Positions 1 through 8,279 of a DNA stretch of 64,000 nucleotides are shown one piece after another. Location of the stretch: contig CALEWY010000022.1 in NCBI GenBank assembly GCA_937925335.1, forward strand, positions 40,345 through 104,344. Direction: 5' to 3'. Every line of letters begins with the position of its first letter. The first letter of the stretch is position 1. The translations under genes were made by a program, and so were the position numbers. Under the pieces are notes generated by a model. It saw nothing but the letters and a program-made list of their open reading frames with translations, searched no databases and was not told the origin of the DNA. The DNA comes from an uncultured Acidimicrobiales bacterium. Its GTDB lineage: Bacteria > Actinomycetota > Acidimicrobiia > Acidimicrobiales > SZUA-35.

Positions 1-89
1 GCCAAGTCGTCGAAGTCGGCACTCCCGAGCACTTCTTCACCGATCCCCGAGAAGAACGCACCCGCCTCTTCCTCTCCCAGATCCTCTAA
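1..89 (+). CDS. C-terminal end of an amino-acid-type ABC transporter ATP-binding protein (partial)
   Basis: The third forward frame is open from the left edge to a TAA at 87-89 and encodes about 28 residues. They include VGTPEHFFTDP and end in RTRLFLSQIL. This matches the usual C-terminus of GlnQ/HisP-type ATPases, where a G-x-P-x-x-x-F segment is followed by R-x-x-x-FL. The ATPase would energise uptake of a polar amino acid at the membrane. The Walker and signature motifs lie outside the window, so the assignment rests on the tail alone. Confidence 0.6.
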   Translation, partial: QVVEVGTPEHFFTDPREERTRLFLSQIL

Positions 90-100
90 CCCCACTGCCC

Positions 101-146
101 CACTGGCGGCAACAAGGTGCACCCCTTCACCTTGTGGCCGCCAGTG
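101..146. terminator. Long hairpin terminator between the ABC ATPase and GNAT genes
   Basis: Arms at 101-119 and 128-146 form a 19-bp stem with one G/T mismatch around an 8-nt loop. The hairpin begins 11 nt after the ABC ATPase stop. No clear T-tract follows, which is common in high-GC actinobacteria. It lies just before the GNAT gene and probably separates the two transcription units. Confidence 0.65.
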
Positions 147-171
147 AACGAAGTGTGGGGCGTAGGATCGA

Positions 172-612
172 TTGGTGCAGATTCTGGAGTTCGCTGACGA
201 CGAGATCGTGCCGATCAAGGAGCTCGTCGAGCTGTACGAGGCAGTGGGTTGGATTCTGTATTCGGCCGACCCTGATGCCCTCGCACGGGCGATCGACAGA
301 TCGACCTACGTCGTGACCGCCCGTGATGACGGCGATCTTGTCGGTCTCGCCCGCGTGATGAGCGACGACGTGTCGATCGCCTACCTCCAAGACGTGCTCG
401 TCAAACCGTCGCACCACCGCCAGGGCATCGGCTCGGTGCTCGTCACCCGCTGTCTCGAGCGATTCGATCACGTTCGCCAGAAGGTTCTGCTCACCGATGA
501 CGAGCCCGGCCAAGCCGCCTTCTACGAGTCGCTCGGCTATCGCAACGTCAACGACCTCGAAACCGTCGGTCTCAATGCCTTCGTGCAGTTCCGAGGCATG
601 ACCGACCTCTAA
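172..612 (+). CDS. GNAT family N-acetyltransferase
   Basis: This 146-residue protein is a compact Gcn5-related N-acetyltransferase, transferring an acetyl group from acetyl-CoA to an unidentified amine. The central strand V-A-Y-L-Q-D-V-L-V is followed by the acetyl-CoA pyrophosphate-binding loop HHRQGIGSVLV (about residues 82-92), which matches the Q/R-x-x-G-x-G/A motif. The C-terminal segment QAAFYESLGYR is typical of the family. The start is TTG at 172 or the adjacent GTG at 175. The gene stands alone after a strong hairpin and converges on a methyltransferase gene across a repeat cluster. The substrate cannot be predicted. Confidence 0.85.
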   Translation: MVQILEFADDEIVPIKELVELYEAVGWILYSADPDALARAIDRSTYVVTARDDGDLVGLARVMSDDVSIAYLQDVLVKPSHHRQGIGSVLVTRCLERFDHVRQKVLLTDDEPGQAAFYESLGYRNVNDLETVGLNAFVQFRGMTDL

Positions 613-630
613 CGCGTCCGCCACCGCACC

Positions 631-844
631 TTGGGGTCGCGTCTCAATCTCAACAACGCGCCCGCAAACGCGCCCGCCACCGCGCGTTGGGGTCGCGTCT
701 CAATCTCAACAACCACGGCTGGACCCGAATGGACAAGGGCCTTGACTCGGAAAGGACCTGAAAATGTTGAGATTGAGACCCGACCCCTCGGCCTTCAGAA
801 TGAGGTCAGGGCGGATGCCAGGTTGAGATTGAGACGCGACCCCT
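631..844. repeat. Four-copy inverted repeat cluster, consensus GGGGTCGCGTCTCAATCTCA
   Basis: A 23-25 bp sequence occurs four times between two convergent genes: forward at 631-656 and 687-712, reverse complement at 765-787 and 821-844. The two forward copies lie in a larger imperfect direct repeat (about 612-660 and 668-716, offset 56 bp). Forward and reverse copies could fold into long stems in RNA or a cruciform in DNA. No protein-coding gene is supported here. Confidence 0.8.
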
Positions 845-860
845 AGGAGTCAGGAAAATG

Positions 861-1688
861 TCAGGCTCGGAGGAGGAGTTCGCCGTTGGGGACGGCGAAC
901 CAGCTGGTTGGGTGCACGCCCCACTCGCGCCAGCCCTCGGCGATGTGGAGCAGCTCTTCGGGGGTCGAGAACTCCCGCTCGACCGCCTGCTCGGCGAATG
1001 ACGACGACGTCGTGCGCTCCGCCCACAGACCACCCCACCACGACCGAAGCTCGGGAGTGGCGAAAGCCCACGTGTCGGCCGACGGCGTGATCTCGGTGAA
1101 ACCAGCCGACGTCGCCCAGTCGACGAGATGCCGAGCGGCGTCTGGCTCAGCATCGTTGCTCTTCGCAACCGCCCGATAGATCTCCAGCCATCGATCAAGA
1201 CGCGGATCAGGCGGGAACCACGACATCCCTGCGTAGTCCGCGTCACGCACGGCGACGATCCCTCCGGGCTTCGCAACTCGCCGCATCTCTCGCAGAACCG
1301 CCACGGGATCGGACACATGCTGCAGAACCTGATGCGCGTGCACCACGTCGAACGTGTCGTCGGCGTAGCTCAACGCGTAGGCATCATCCACGGTGAACGA
1401 GACGTTCGTCTGTCCGGCCTCGGCCTGGGCTTGACGAGCCGTCTCGATGACGTCGACCGAACCATCGATGCCGATTACTTCGCCTGGGGCCACCAAGCGT
1501 GCAATGTCGATCGTGATCGTGCCCGGTCCGCATCCAACGTCGAGCAGACTCATGCCGGGCCGCAGCTCATCGATCAGGTAGCCCGCCGAGTTCCTCGCCG
1601 TTCGCCACGTGTGCGAACGAAGCACGCTCGGCTGGTGTCCGTGGGTATAGGTATCGCTGGGCGGGTTGGCATCTGGGGCGTCAGGCAC
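861..1688 (-). CDS. Class I SAM-dependent methyltransferase
   Basis: The 275-residue protein has a Rossmann methyltransferase core. Motif I, LLDVGCGPGTITIDIA (about residues 48-63), binds the SAM methionine portion. It is followed by an acidic residue at the end of strand 2 (IGIDGS), a motif II-like DDAYALSYADDTFDVV, and HVSDPVAVLREMRRVAKPGG, as in UbiE/Methyltransf_11 proteins. The length suits a small-molecule methyltransferase; the substrate is unknown. It lies 20 nt downstream of the miaB stop on the same strand and is probably co-transcribed. It converges with the GNAT gene across the repeat cluster. Confidence 0.85.
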   Translation of the reverse strand: MPDAPDANPPSDTYTHGHQPSVLRSHTWRTARNSAGYLIDELRPGMSLLDVGCGPGTITIDIARLVAPGEVIGIDGSVDVIETARQAQAEAGQTNVSFTVDDAYALSYADDTFDVVHAHQVLQHVSDPVAVLREMRRVAKPGGIVAVRDADYAGMSWFPPDPRLDRWLEIYRAVAKSNDAEPDAARHLVDWATSAGFTEITPSADTWAFATPELRSWWGGLWAERTTSSSFAEQAVEREFSTPEELLHIAEGWREWGVHPTSWFAVPNGELLLRA

Positions 1689-1707
1689 CCAGCCATCCTG
1701 GCCCAGA

Positions 1708-3123
1708 TCAGCCGTTGAGGAGCGGGATTCGCGTTCGGTGCTGCGGCTTGGCCGTGACTTCGACCAACTCGCCCATCAGGTATTGCATGGCCGAGTCGGT
1801 CACCCGAACGTTGGCGAAGGTGCCGACCCGGAGCGGTTCCGACGCAAAGTGAATCAGCTTGTTCTGCACCGTCCGGCCGGTGAGAACGTCTGGATTCTTC
1901 TTGGACGGACCCTCGACGATCACTTCCTCAACCCGTCCGACTCGAGCGGCGTGCTTGGCAAGCGCCGAACGCTCGATCACGGTCCGCAGACGGGCGTAAC
2001 GATCCTTCACTTCTTCGGGATCGCAGAACCGATCGGCCATTTCTGCCGCTTCGGTTCCGCCGCGAGGTGAGAACACGAACGTGTAGGCGTTGTCGAATTC
2101 GGCGGCCGCTGCCACCTCGAGCGTGCGTTCGAAGTCGTCCGCTGTCTCGCCGGGGAATCCAACGATGATGTCGGTCGTCACGGCCAAGTCGTCGATCGTG
2201 GCACGAGCCGCAGCGAGCTTCTCGAGGTAGCGCTCACCGGTGTAGCCACGGTGCATCGCCTTCAGGATCGAGTCGGATCCAGATTGCAGCGGGAAGTGCA
2301 GATGTGGAACGACAGCTGGTGTTTCGGCCATCGCCTCGAAAACATCCGGCGTCATGTCCTTGGGGTGTGGGCTCGTGTAGCGAACACGACGCATCCCCTC
2401 GATGCCGCCAACTTGGCGAAGCAACGTGGCAAACATCGGCCGAAGCTTCACGTCGGCATCACCCGCAGCTCGGGCGGCGATGGCGAGGTCACGACCATAG
2501 GAGTTCACGTTCTGACCGAGCAGGGTGATCTCGACAACACCGTCGGCTGCAAGGCCCTCGGCCTCCGCCACAATCTCTTCAACCGGTCGGCTGATCTCTT
2601 TGCCACGCACCGACGGAACGATGCAGAACGCGCACGAGTTGTCGCAGCCGATCTGAATCGTCAGCCAAGCTCCGAAGTCGGTCTCACGCTTGACGGGAAG
2701 CGCGGACGGAAACGCTTCGGCCTCGTCGAGCGCTGCTTCTTCCCAGATCTCGGTGACCGGCCCGCCGTTGCGCGCCGCCTCCATCAATGCGGTTGCCCGG
2801 TGCACGTTATGGGTGCCGAAGACGACGTCGACATGGCCGGCACGTTCCTGGATCAGATCACGATCCTTTTGCGCAAGACACCCACCGACCACGATCTGCA
2901 TGTCTGGCCGTTCAGCCTTCATCGCTTTGAGATTGCCGAGCGCTCCGTAGAGCTTGTTGTCAGCGTTCTCACGGATACAGCAGGTGTTGAGCACCACGAC
3001 GTCGGCATCAGCGTCGGACTCGGTGACCTCATACCCGTCAGCTTCGAGCAGACCCGCGATTCGCTCGGAGTCGTGCTCGTTCATCTGACAGCCGTGCGTC
3101 GTGATGGAGTACTTCTTGGCCAC
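1708..3123 (-). CDS. miaB: tRNA-2-methylthio-N6-dimethylallyladenosine synthase MiaB
   Basis: This 471-residue radical-SAM methylthiotransferase adds the 2-methylthio group to i6A37 of tRNAs reading UNN codons. The N-terminal UPF0004 domain carries its cluster cysteines at C12 (THGCQMNEHDSE), C48 (NTCCIRENA) and C82 (GGCLAQK). The radical-SAM CxxxCxxC is C160-DNS-C164-AF-C167. A TRAM domain occupies the C-terminus (VEGPSKKNPDVLTGRT onward). The early TTHGCQMNEHDSE block distinguishes MiaB from RimO, also in this window. In many actinobacteria miaB follows recA-recX; here about 9 kb of other genes intervenes. Confidence 0.97.
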   Translation of the reverse strand: MAKKYSITTHGCQMNEHDSERIAGLLEADGYEVTESDADADVVVLNTCCIRENADNKLYGALGNLKAMKAERPDMQIVVGGCLAQKDRDLIQERAGHVDVVFGTHNVHRATALMEAARNGGPVTEIWEEAALDEAEAFPSALPVKRETDFGAWLTIQIGCDNSCAFCIVPSVRGKEISRPVEEIVAEAEGLAADGVVEITLLGQNVNSYGRDLAIAARAAGDADVKLRPMFATLLRQVGGIEGMRRVRYTSPHPKDMTPDVFEAMAETPAVVPHLHFPLQSGSDSILKAMHRGYTGERYLEKLAAARATIDDLAVTTDIIVGFPGETADDFERTLEVAAAAEFDNAYTFVFSPRGGTEAAEMADRFCDPEEVKDRYARLRTVIERSALAKHAARVGRVEEVIVEGPSKKNPDVLTGRTVQNKLIHFASEPLRVGTFANVRVTDSAMQYLMGELVEVTAKPQHRTRIPLLNG

Positions 3124-3225
3124 CGATAGAGCCTAGGCCCGCGAACAGAATCACGGTTGGCGAGCCGCGGACTGCCTGGACATGACGAGGCTGAGCGAAT
3201 CACGGCTGCGGACTACTGTGCGCCG

Positions 3226-3831
3226 ATGACAACCTTCATCCCCTCTGAGATCAGCCATCAGGACGCCTACAAGCTGATGACCGGGCTGGTCGTTCCCCGC
3301 CCGATCGGGTGGATCGGCACCGCCGATGCCGAAGGGCGCCCCAACCTCGCTCCGTATTCGTTCTTCCAGTGTGTCGCTACGAATCCCCCGGTTGTTCTCT
3401 TCTCCGCCGGTATCGCTGACGGCTTCGAGAAAGACAGCCTCGTGAACGCCAGGGCCACCAGGGAGTTCACGTTCAACCTCGTCGATGCCGCGACCGCCGA
3501 AGCCATGAACAAGTCAGCGGCGCAGCTCGAACGAGGCGTGAGCGAGTTCGAGTTCGCCGGCCTCACACCCGAACCGTCAGAAGTGATCGCCCCACCGAAG
3601 GTCGCCGAAGCCAAGGCCAGCTTTGAGTGTCAGGTCACCCAGATCATCGAACTGGGTGAGAGACCGAATCAGAACGCAGTGGTCTTTGGTGAGGTCGTGA
3701 GAATCCATGTCGACGACGACGTGCTCGACGGCACCCGCATCAACTTCGAAGCGCTCGACGCGGTCGGTCGGCTCGCCGGCAATCTCTACGCAACGACCCG
3801 AGACAGCTTCGACATCACTCGGCCGAGCTGA
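3226..3831 (+). CDS. Flavin reductase-like domain protein
   Basis: A 201-residue protein of the FMN-binding split-barrel flavin reductase class (DIM6/NTAB-like). Near the N-terminus GLVVPRPIGWIGTADAEG and PNLAPYSFFQCVATNPP match the R-P-I-x-W-(I/V)-x-T and N-x-A-x-x-S-F-F segments that hold FMN. Such proteins bind flavin or reduce it with NAD(P)H; the partner is unknown. ATG 3226 is preferred over an in-frame upstream codon at 3157 because family homology begins here. The gene is divergent from miaB, and its 3' end overlaps the convergent pgl gene by 17 nt. Confidence 0.85.
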   Translation: MTTFIPSEISHQDAYKLMTGLVVPRPIGWIGTADAEGRPNLAPYSFFQCVATNPPVVLFSAGIADGFEKDSLVNARATREFTFNLVDAATAEAMNKSAAQLERGVSEFEFAGLTPEPSEVIAPPKVAEAKASFECQVTQIIELGERPNQNAVVFGEVVRIHVDDDVLDGTRINFEALDAVGRLAGNLYATTRDSFDITRPS

Positions 3832-4534
3832 GTCCCTCGCCCGCAAGCTGATCGCCAGCGGCGTGATCGGCCACGATGATCGATTGCTGCGGCTGGAGTT
3901 TGCCCGCCGGAATCGACGTGTCGCCGGCGAGGAGCTTGGCGAGCGGCTCGCGCTTGTTCTCGCCACGAACGAGCCACACCGTGAGGCGAGCCCGATCGAG
4001 AATGGGTCGGGTCAGCGTGAGACGGAACGTCCCCTCGTATTCACCGGACATGCCAACCGTGTTGATCGTGTCGTCGGTGACCGGGTCGTTCGGGATCAAC
4101 GATGCCGTGTGGCCGTCGTCTCCAAGACCGAGGTGGACGAGATCGAGGACTGGCGGATCTCCGGCGATTTCGACGAACTCTTGAACGAACGCGTCGATCG
4201 CTGGTTCCATCGGCTCGCCTGGATCGAGGTCGATCGGCAGCGGGATGAACCGAGACGGCAGATGGCCGAGATGGTGCAGCAACATCGAAAAGTTGCGGTC
4301 GGGAGATGCCAGCGGGACGATTCGTTCGTCGACCTGGAAGATCGTGACCTTGTCCCACGGAAGATCTCGGGCGGCAAGGTTTTCCAGCACGGGACCGGGA
4401 GTCGAGCCCCCGCTCAGCGCCATCAAACACGCTCCTCGGACATCGACAGCCGAGTTGATGCCGAGCGCGAGAACGTCCGCTGACCGCTCAACCCACGCTG
4501 CGTTGTCGACCACCTCAAGATGGTGCATGTTCAT
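3815..4534 (-). CDS. pgl: 6-phosphogluconolactonase
   Basis: The 239-residue protein belongs to the DevB/Pgl family, which hydrolyses 6-phosphogluconolactone between Zwf and Gnd in the oxidative pentose phosphate pathway. Family motifs visible are LSGGSTPGPVLENLA, the conserved VTIFQVDERIVPLASPDRN and HLGLGDDGHTASLIPND. Length is normal. It is the last gene of the gnd-zwf-glk-pgl block, but a terminator-like hairpin lies in the 138-nt gap after glk, so it may also have its own promoter. With it the block covers both oxidative steps, the lactonase and a sugar kinase. Confidence 0.95.
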   Translation of the reverse strand: MNMHHLEVVDNAAWVERSADVLALGINSAVDVRGACLMALSGGSTPGPVLENLAARDLPWDKVTIFQVDERIVPLASPDRNFSMLLHHLGHLPSRFIPLPIDLDPGEPMEPAIDAFVQEFVEIAGDPPVLDLVHLGLGDDGHTASLIPNDPVTDDTINTVGMSGEYEGTFRLTLTRPILDRARLTVWLVRGENKREPLAKLLAGDTSIPAGKLQPQQSIIVADHAAGDQLAGEGLSSAE

Positions 4535-4634
4535 CTTTCTAGATCTCGCTCGGCCGCTTCAGACAGTAGGCGAAGAATGGCCCGTATGGATTCCTATCGG
4601 TCACGCCGCCGCAGGCGTGATGCGATTCGGCGGA

Positions 4635-4669
4635 AAAACTGCGAAAACTTGCTCAATTTCGGCAGTTTT
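4635..4669 (-). terminator. Intrinsic terminator-like hairpin between glk and pgl
   Basis: Read on the minus strand, AAAACTGCCGAAA (4669-4657) pairs with TTTCGCAGTTTT (4646-4635) with one bulged base, and a fifth T follows. It begins just beyond the glk stop. It would partly or fully uncouple pgl from the upstream gnd-zwf-glk message. Confidence 0.55.
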
Positions 4670-4672
4670 GGC

Positions 4673-5575
4673 CTAGTCAGACCGGCCGATTGCTCCCCAC
4701 CATGCGGCGGCGCCAGCGAGCGCAGCATCGTCGGCGAGACCAGCGTTCACGATCTCGATTTCGGCAATCTCAGGACCGAGCTCAGCCACAACGCGCCGCA
4801 GCGTTGGCAAGACGAGATCACCGTTCATGCCCACTCCCCCGCCGACCACGATCATCTGTGGCGAGAACAACCAGCACAGGTTCACGATCCCAATGCCAAC
4901 ACTCTGCATCGCCTGATCAAAGACCGCTGTGGCTCGGGGATCACCCGAACGGACGGCATCGGTGATGGCGGTTCCACCCGGTTCGAACCCGAGGAGCTTC
5001 ATCGATTGGCCGATCGCGGTTCCTGAACCCAAACCCTCGACGGTCCCGTCGTTACCGGCAAGCGCCAGCGACCGATCGACGATCGTGTGGCCAATCTCGC
5101 CACCCGAATAGCGACCACGCATCAAGAGGTCGCCAAGGACAATGCCGGCACCAACACCGGTTGAGATCGTGACGTAGACAACGTCTCGGTGGGGCTTCCC
5201 TGCGCCGAAATTGGCCTCACCAACCGCTGCGAGATCAGCGTCGTTCGCAAGACTGACTGCGAGGCCGGTTTGTTCCGTCAGCCACGCATCGGTCAGGAAG
5301 GGCAGCCAGGCTTGCGGAAGATTCGGCGCGGCGACGAGGACTTCTGCGACGTGGTCGACCACACCGGGAAGCCCAACGACGGCTCGGTCGACTGGGCTGC
5401 CGTCCTCAGCCGCCAAGGCAGCCATCGCACGCACCATCTCGACGAGGACGTCGGGTTGCGCATCGCCGGACGGCGTCGGCCGGCGATCTCGATGGATGAT
5501 CGAGCCATCCGGATCGACGAGTGCTGCTCGGACGTTTGTGCCACCAAGATCGATCGCGACAACACGATGGGTCAC
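4673..5575 (-). CDS. ROK-family glucokinase-like sugar kinase
   Basis: A 300-residue ROK (repressor, ORF, kinase) protein, probably phosphorylating glucose at the head of the pentose phosphate pathway. The phosphate-1 loop is IDLGGTNVRAALVD, the catalytic region is SLANDADLAAVGEANFGAG, the adenosine motif is ISTGVGAGIVLGD, and SGGEIGHTIVD is present. The usual zinc-binding Cys cluster (C-x-C-G-x-x-G-C) after GEIGH is absent and replaced by SLALAGNDGTVEGLGSG, which is atypical for bacterial ROK glucokinases. Its start overlaps the zwf stop by 4 nt. Hexose specificity is inferred from context. Confidence 0.85.
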   Translation of the reverse strand: MTHRVVAIDLGGTNVRAALVDPDGSIIHRDRRPTPSGDAQPDVLVEMVRAMAALAAEDGSPVDRAVVGLPGVVDHVAEVLVAAPNLPQAWLPFLTDAWLTEQTGLAVSLANDADLAAVGEANFGAGKPHRDVVYVTISTGVGAGIVLGDLLMRGRYSGGEIGHTIVDRSLALAGNDGTVEGLGSGTAIGQSMKLLGFEPGGTAITDAVRSGDPRATAVFDQAMQSVGIGIVNLCWLFSPQMIVVGGGVGMNGDLVLPTLRRVVAELGPEIAEIEIVNAGLADDAALAGAAAWWGAIGRSD

Positions 5576-6948
5576 GAGCCATCCTCGGCGCTGGCCGTGT
5601 CACTGTCGCCCACAAGATCAGGGGCAACAGCGCCGTATGCGTACGTTGAAACAGGCGGCGGGTTATCGAGAACCGGCTGCACGATCTGCCATGCGAGATC
5701 GACCTGATCACCGCGAGCGAACAGGCGACGATCACCCTCGATCGCGTCGCCGAGCAGACGGTGATAGGGGCTCGGTCCGAACTCGATGCCGTGATGATCG
5801 ACCTCGAGATTGACCCCTTCACTCGTCAAGTTCTCGCCGGGCTTCTTGGCCTGCATCTCAAACTCGATGATGTCGTTCGGCTTCATCACGAACCGCAAAC
5901 GGTTCGGTTCGGGGACGAGCGAGTCATCGCTGAAGAGCAGACGTGGCGGGCATCGGAACTCAACGACCGCCTCGGTCAGCGTCTTGTCGAGCGCCTTGCC
6001 GGCGCGGATCTTGAACGGAACACCGGCCCAGCGCCACGAATCGATCTCACAGTCGAGCGAGATGTAGGTCTCGGTGTCGGACCCTTCGGCCACACCGGCC
6101 TCGTCGAGATACCCCTCGTATTGGCTGCGCATCACCCGAGCCGGGTCGATCGGCTTCATGGCCCGCAAGACCTTGACGACTTCGTTGCTCATCGAATCGG
6201 CGTCGTCGGAGACCGGCGGCTCCATGGCCAACAGCGCAAGGATCTGCAGCAGGTGGTTCTGCACGACGTCGCGCAGCGCACCCACCTCGTCGTAGAACTT
6301 GCCTCGACCCTCAACGCCAAAGTCCTCGTACATGTTGATCGTGACCGAGGCGACGTGGGCACGGTTCCAGAGCGGCTCGAGAATGGAGTTGGCGAAACGG
6401 AACACCAAGATGTTGAGCACCGGCTCCTTGCCAAGGAAGTGATCGATTCGGTAAATCCGATCCTCGGGGTAGTGAGCACGGACCGCTTCATCAAGGGCAC
6501 GGCTTGTCTCAAGATCTCGGCCAAACGGCTTCTCCAGCACCACACGACCGCGATTGAGTCCAGTGGCACCAAGACCATCGGTGACGGTCGAGAACAAGAA
6601 CGGTGGGATCGCCAGGTAACAAACGGGCATCGCCGCATCGCCAACCTTCGCGGCGACGCGTTCGAAAGTGTCCGGCTCTTTGTAGTTGCCAGCGACGTAC
6701 TCAAACCGAGCGGCAAGCCGATCAAAGATCGCTGGATCGATCTCGAGATCGACGTCGTCGAGCGCCTCGCGAGCGTTCTCGATCAGTTCTTCGGTCGTCC
6801 AGTCCGACGAGGCGACACCGATGACCGGGCAGTGCAACATGTCGTCCGCCTCGAGGCGGTACAGCGACGAGAACAGCTTCTTACGAGCCAGGTCGCCGGT
6901 GATGCCGAACATCACCAGGGCGTCGGCCCCTTGGACCGCCGCACTCAT
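5572..6948 (-). CDS. zwf: Glucose-6-phosphate 1-dehydrogenase
   Basis: This 458-residue enzyme oxidises glucose-6-phosphate to 6-phosphogluconolactone with NAD(P)+. The N-terminal dinucleotide-binding motif is FGITGDLARKKLFSSLYRL. The active-site signature RIDHFLGKEPVLNI contains the catalytic His and Lys, and C-terminal domain segments such as WAGVPFKIRAGKAL follow. ATG 6948 is chosen because it precedes the nucleotide-binding motif directly and overlaps the gnd stop by 4 nt; the open frame extends upstream without homology. Its stop overlaps the glk start by 4 nt, indicating translational coupling. Confidence 0.97.
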   Translation of the reverse strand: MSAAVQGADALVMFGITGDLARKKLFSSLYRLEADDMLHCPVIGVASSDWTTEELIENAREALDDVDLEIDPAIFDRLAARFEYVAGNYKEPDTFERVAAKVGDAAMPVCYLAIPPFLFSTVTDGLGATGLNRGRVVLEKPFGRDLETSRALDEAVRAHYPEDRIYRIDHFLGKEPVLNILVFRFANSILEPLWNRAHVASVTINMYEDFGVEGRGKFYDEVGALRDVVQNHLLQILALLAMEPPVSDDADSMSNEVVKVLRAMKPIDPARVMRSQYEGYLDEAGVAEGSDTETYISLDCEIDSWRWAGVPFKIRAGKALDKTLTEAVVEFRCPPRLLFSDDSLVPEPNRLRFVMKPNDIIEFEMQAKKPGENLTSEGVNLEVDHHGIEFGPSPYHRLLGDAIEGDRRLFARGDQVDLAWQIVQPVLDNPPPVSTYAYGAVAPDLVGDSDTASAEDGS

Positions 6949-7970
6949 CCTTCGTCCGCCTTCTTTTCCTTGTGTCCACCAAACTCGCTCCGCATCGCTG
7001 ACAGCACCTTGTTGCCGAACAATGCGTTGCCTCGCGAGGCAAAGCGGGCGTAGAGCGCCTCGGTGATCGTGGGAACGGGGGCGCCAGCTTCGACCGCAGC
7101 AAGCACGGTCCAACGACCCTCACCGGAGTCCGAGACATGGCCACCGAACTCGTCGAGCTTCGGATCGTCGGTCATCGCAGCTGATGTGAGGTCGAGCAGC
7201 CATGAGCCGATCACGCTGCCTCGGCGCCACACCTCGGCAACCTCGGGAACGTCGATGTCGTACTGGAAAAGGCGGGGATCACCAAGCGGAGCGGTCTCGG
7301 CATCCTGTTCGCGATCGGTGGATCCGACATTGGCCTTGTCGAGCAGACCGAAGCCCTCGGCGTAGGCCTGCATGATGGCGTATTCGATGCCGTTGTGGAC
7401 CATCTTCACGAAGTGGCCGGCCCCTGGCGGACCACAGTGCAGGTAGCCAAACTCGGACTGCGACGGATCACCATCGCGGCCTCGGGTTCGGCCGGCAGCT
7501 TCGATGCCGGGGGCGAGCGCCTTGAAGATCGGCTCGATCCGGGCGACGGGTTCATCGGCGCCGCCGATCATGAGGCAGTAGCCGCGCTCGAGTCCGAACA
7601 CGCCACCGCTGGTACCGACGTCGATGTAGTGAATGCCTCGACGACTCAACACGTCTGACCGCTCGATATCGAGCGGGTAGTGCGTGTTGCCACCATCGAT
7701 GACGATGTCGTTCTCTTCCAGATGCTCGGCGACGTCCATCACGACAGCGCCGGCAAATGCAGCCGGGACCATCACCCAGACGGTGCGCGGACCTTCAAGC
7801 TTCGAAACGAAGTCCTCGACCGAACTCGACCCTGTTGCGACTCCCTCATCGACGAGCGTCGCGACCGATTCTTCGTTGCGGTCATAGACCACACAATCGA
7901 TGCCAGCTGTGTTGAGCCGACGGACCATGTTTGCGCCCATTCGACCGAGGCCGATCATCCCAAGTTGCAT
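6945..7970 (-). CDS. gnd: 6-phosphogluconate dehydrogenase, decarboxylating, short form
   Basis: The 341-residue protein is of the short GndA/YqeC class (about 300-340 residues rather than 470) and would convert 6-phosphogluconate to ribulose-5-phosphate, CO2 and NAD(P)H. It begins with the Rossmann motif MIGLGRMGANMVRRL, contains VIDGGNTHYPLDIERS, and the catalytic helix GAGHFVKMVHNGIEYAIMQA with Lys and His-Asn. It is the first gene of the gnd-zwf-glk unit. A small membrane protein gene is divergent from it. Confidence 0.95.
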   Translation of the reverse strand: MQLGMIGLGRMGANMVRRLNTAGIDCVVYDRNEESVATLVDEGVATGSSSVEDFVSKLEGPRTVWVMVPAAFAGAVVMDVAEHLEENDIVIDGGNTHYPLDIERSDVLSRRGIHYIDVGTSGGVFGLERGYCLMIGGADEPVARIEPIFKALAPGIEAAGRTRGRDGDPSQSEFGYLHCGPPGAGHFVKMVHNGIEYAIMQAYAEGFGLLDKANVGSTDREQDAETAPLGDPRLFQYDIDVPEVAEVWRRGSVIGSWLLDLTSAAMTDDPKLDEFGGHVSDSGEGRWTVLAAVEAGAPVPTITEALYARFASRGNALFGNKVLSAMRSEFGGHKEKKADEG

Positions 7971-8057
7971 CGTTACGTCCTGTCTGAAGAGTTTCGCCGG
8001 AGGTTTACCCAGTGTGCCCTTGGAATCGGCAGCGGCTGGGGACGGTTGAGGGAGGAA

Positions 8058-8240
8058 GTGATCGTCGACCTACTTCTTCCCCGCACCGACGCCGGCGTTG
8101 CCGTGCAATGGGCCGTGATGGTTCCAGTGTGGATCCTGGCGATCGTTGCAACCCGGAACTGGCAGCGAGACTTCCGCCACTTCGTCTGGGGGTTGATCAT
8201 GATCAACCTCGCATGGTTCGCCATCCGCGCCGTGCACTAA
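8058..8240 (+). CDS. Small two-helix membrane protein (60 residues)
   Basis: A short reading frame from GTG 8058, just after GGAGG, encodes a 60-residue protein ending in TAA at 8238-8240. Two hydrophobic segments, VAVQWAVMVPVWILAIVA and FVWGLIMINLAWFAIRAV, flank a charged RNWQRDFRH linker, as in a membrane hairpin. It fills the otherwise empty interval between gnd and the HAD-VOC gene. The start is uncertain (TTG 8046 is an alternative) and the Shine-Dalgarno spacing is short. No family was recognised. Confidence 0.5.
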   Translation: MIVDLLLPRTDAGVAVQWAVMVPVWILAIVATRNWQRDFRHFVWGLIMINLAWFAIRAVH

Positions 8241-8279
8241 CGGTGAGCGTCGGTGGTGAAAGCGAAGAACGCACCCTGG

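Noticed and set aside
612..860. Possible CRISPR array from the repeated 23-25 bp sequences.
   Set aside because: Copies occur in both orientations with unequal spacing and no spacer-like regularity; no cas genes are nearby.
5761..7053. A long plus-strand frame opposite zwf.
   Set aside because: It lies entirely antisense to a clearly conserved enzyme and shows no family motif.
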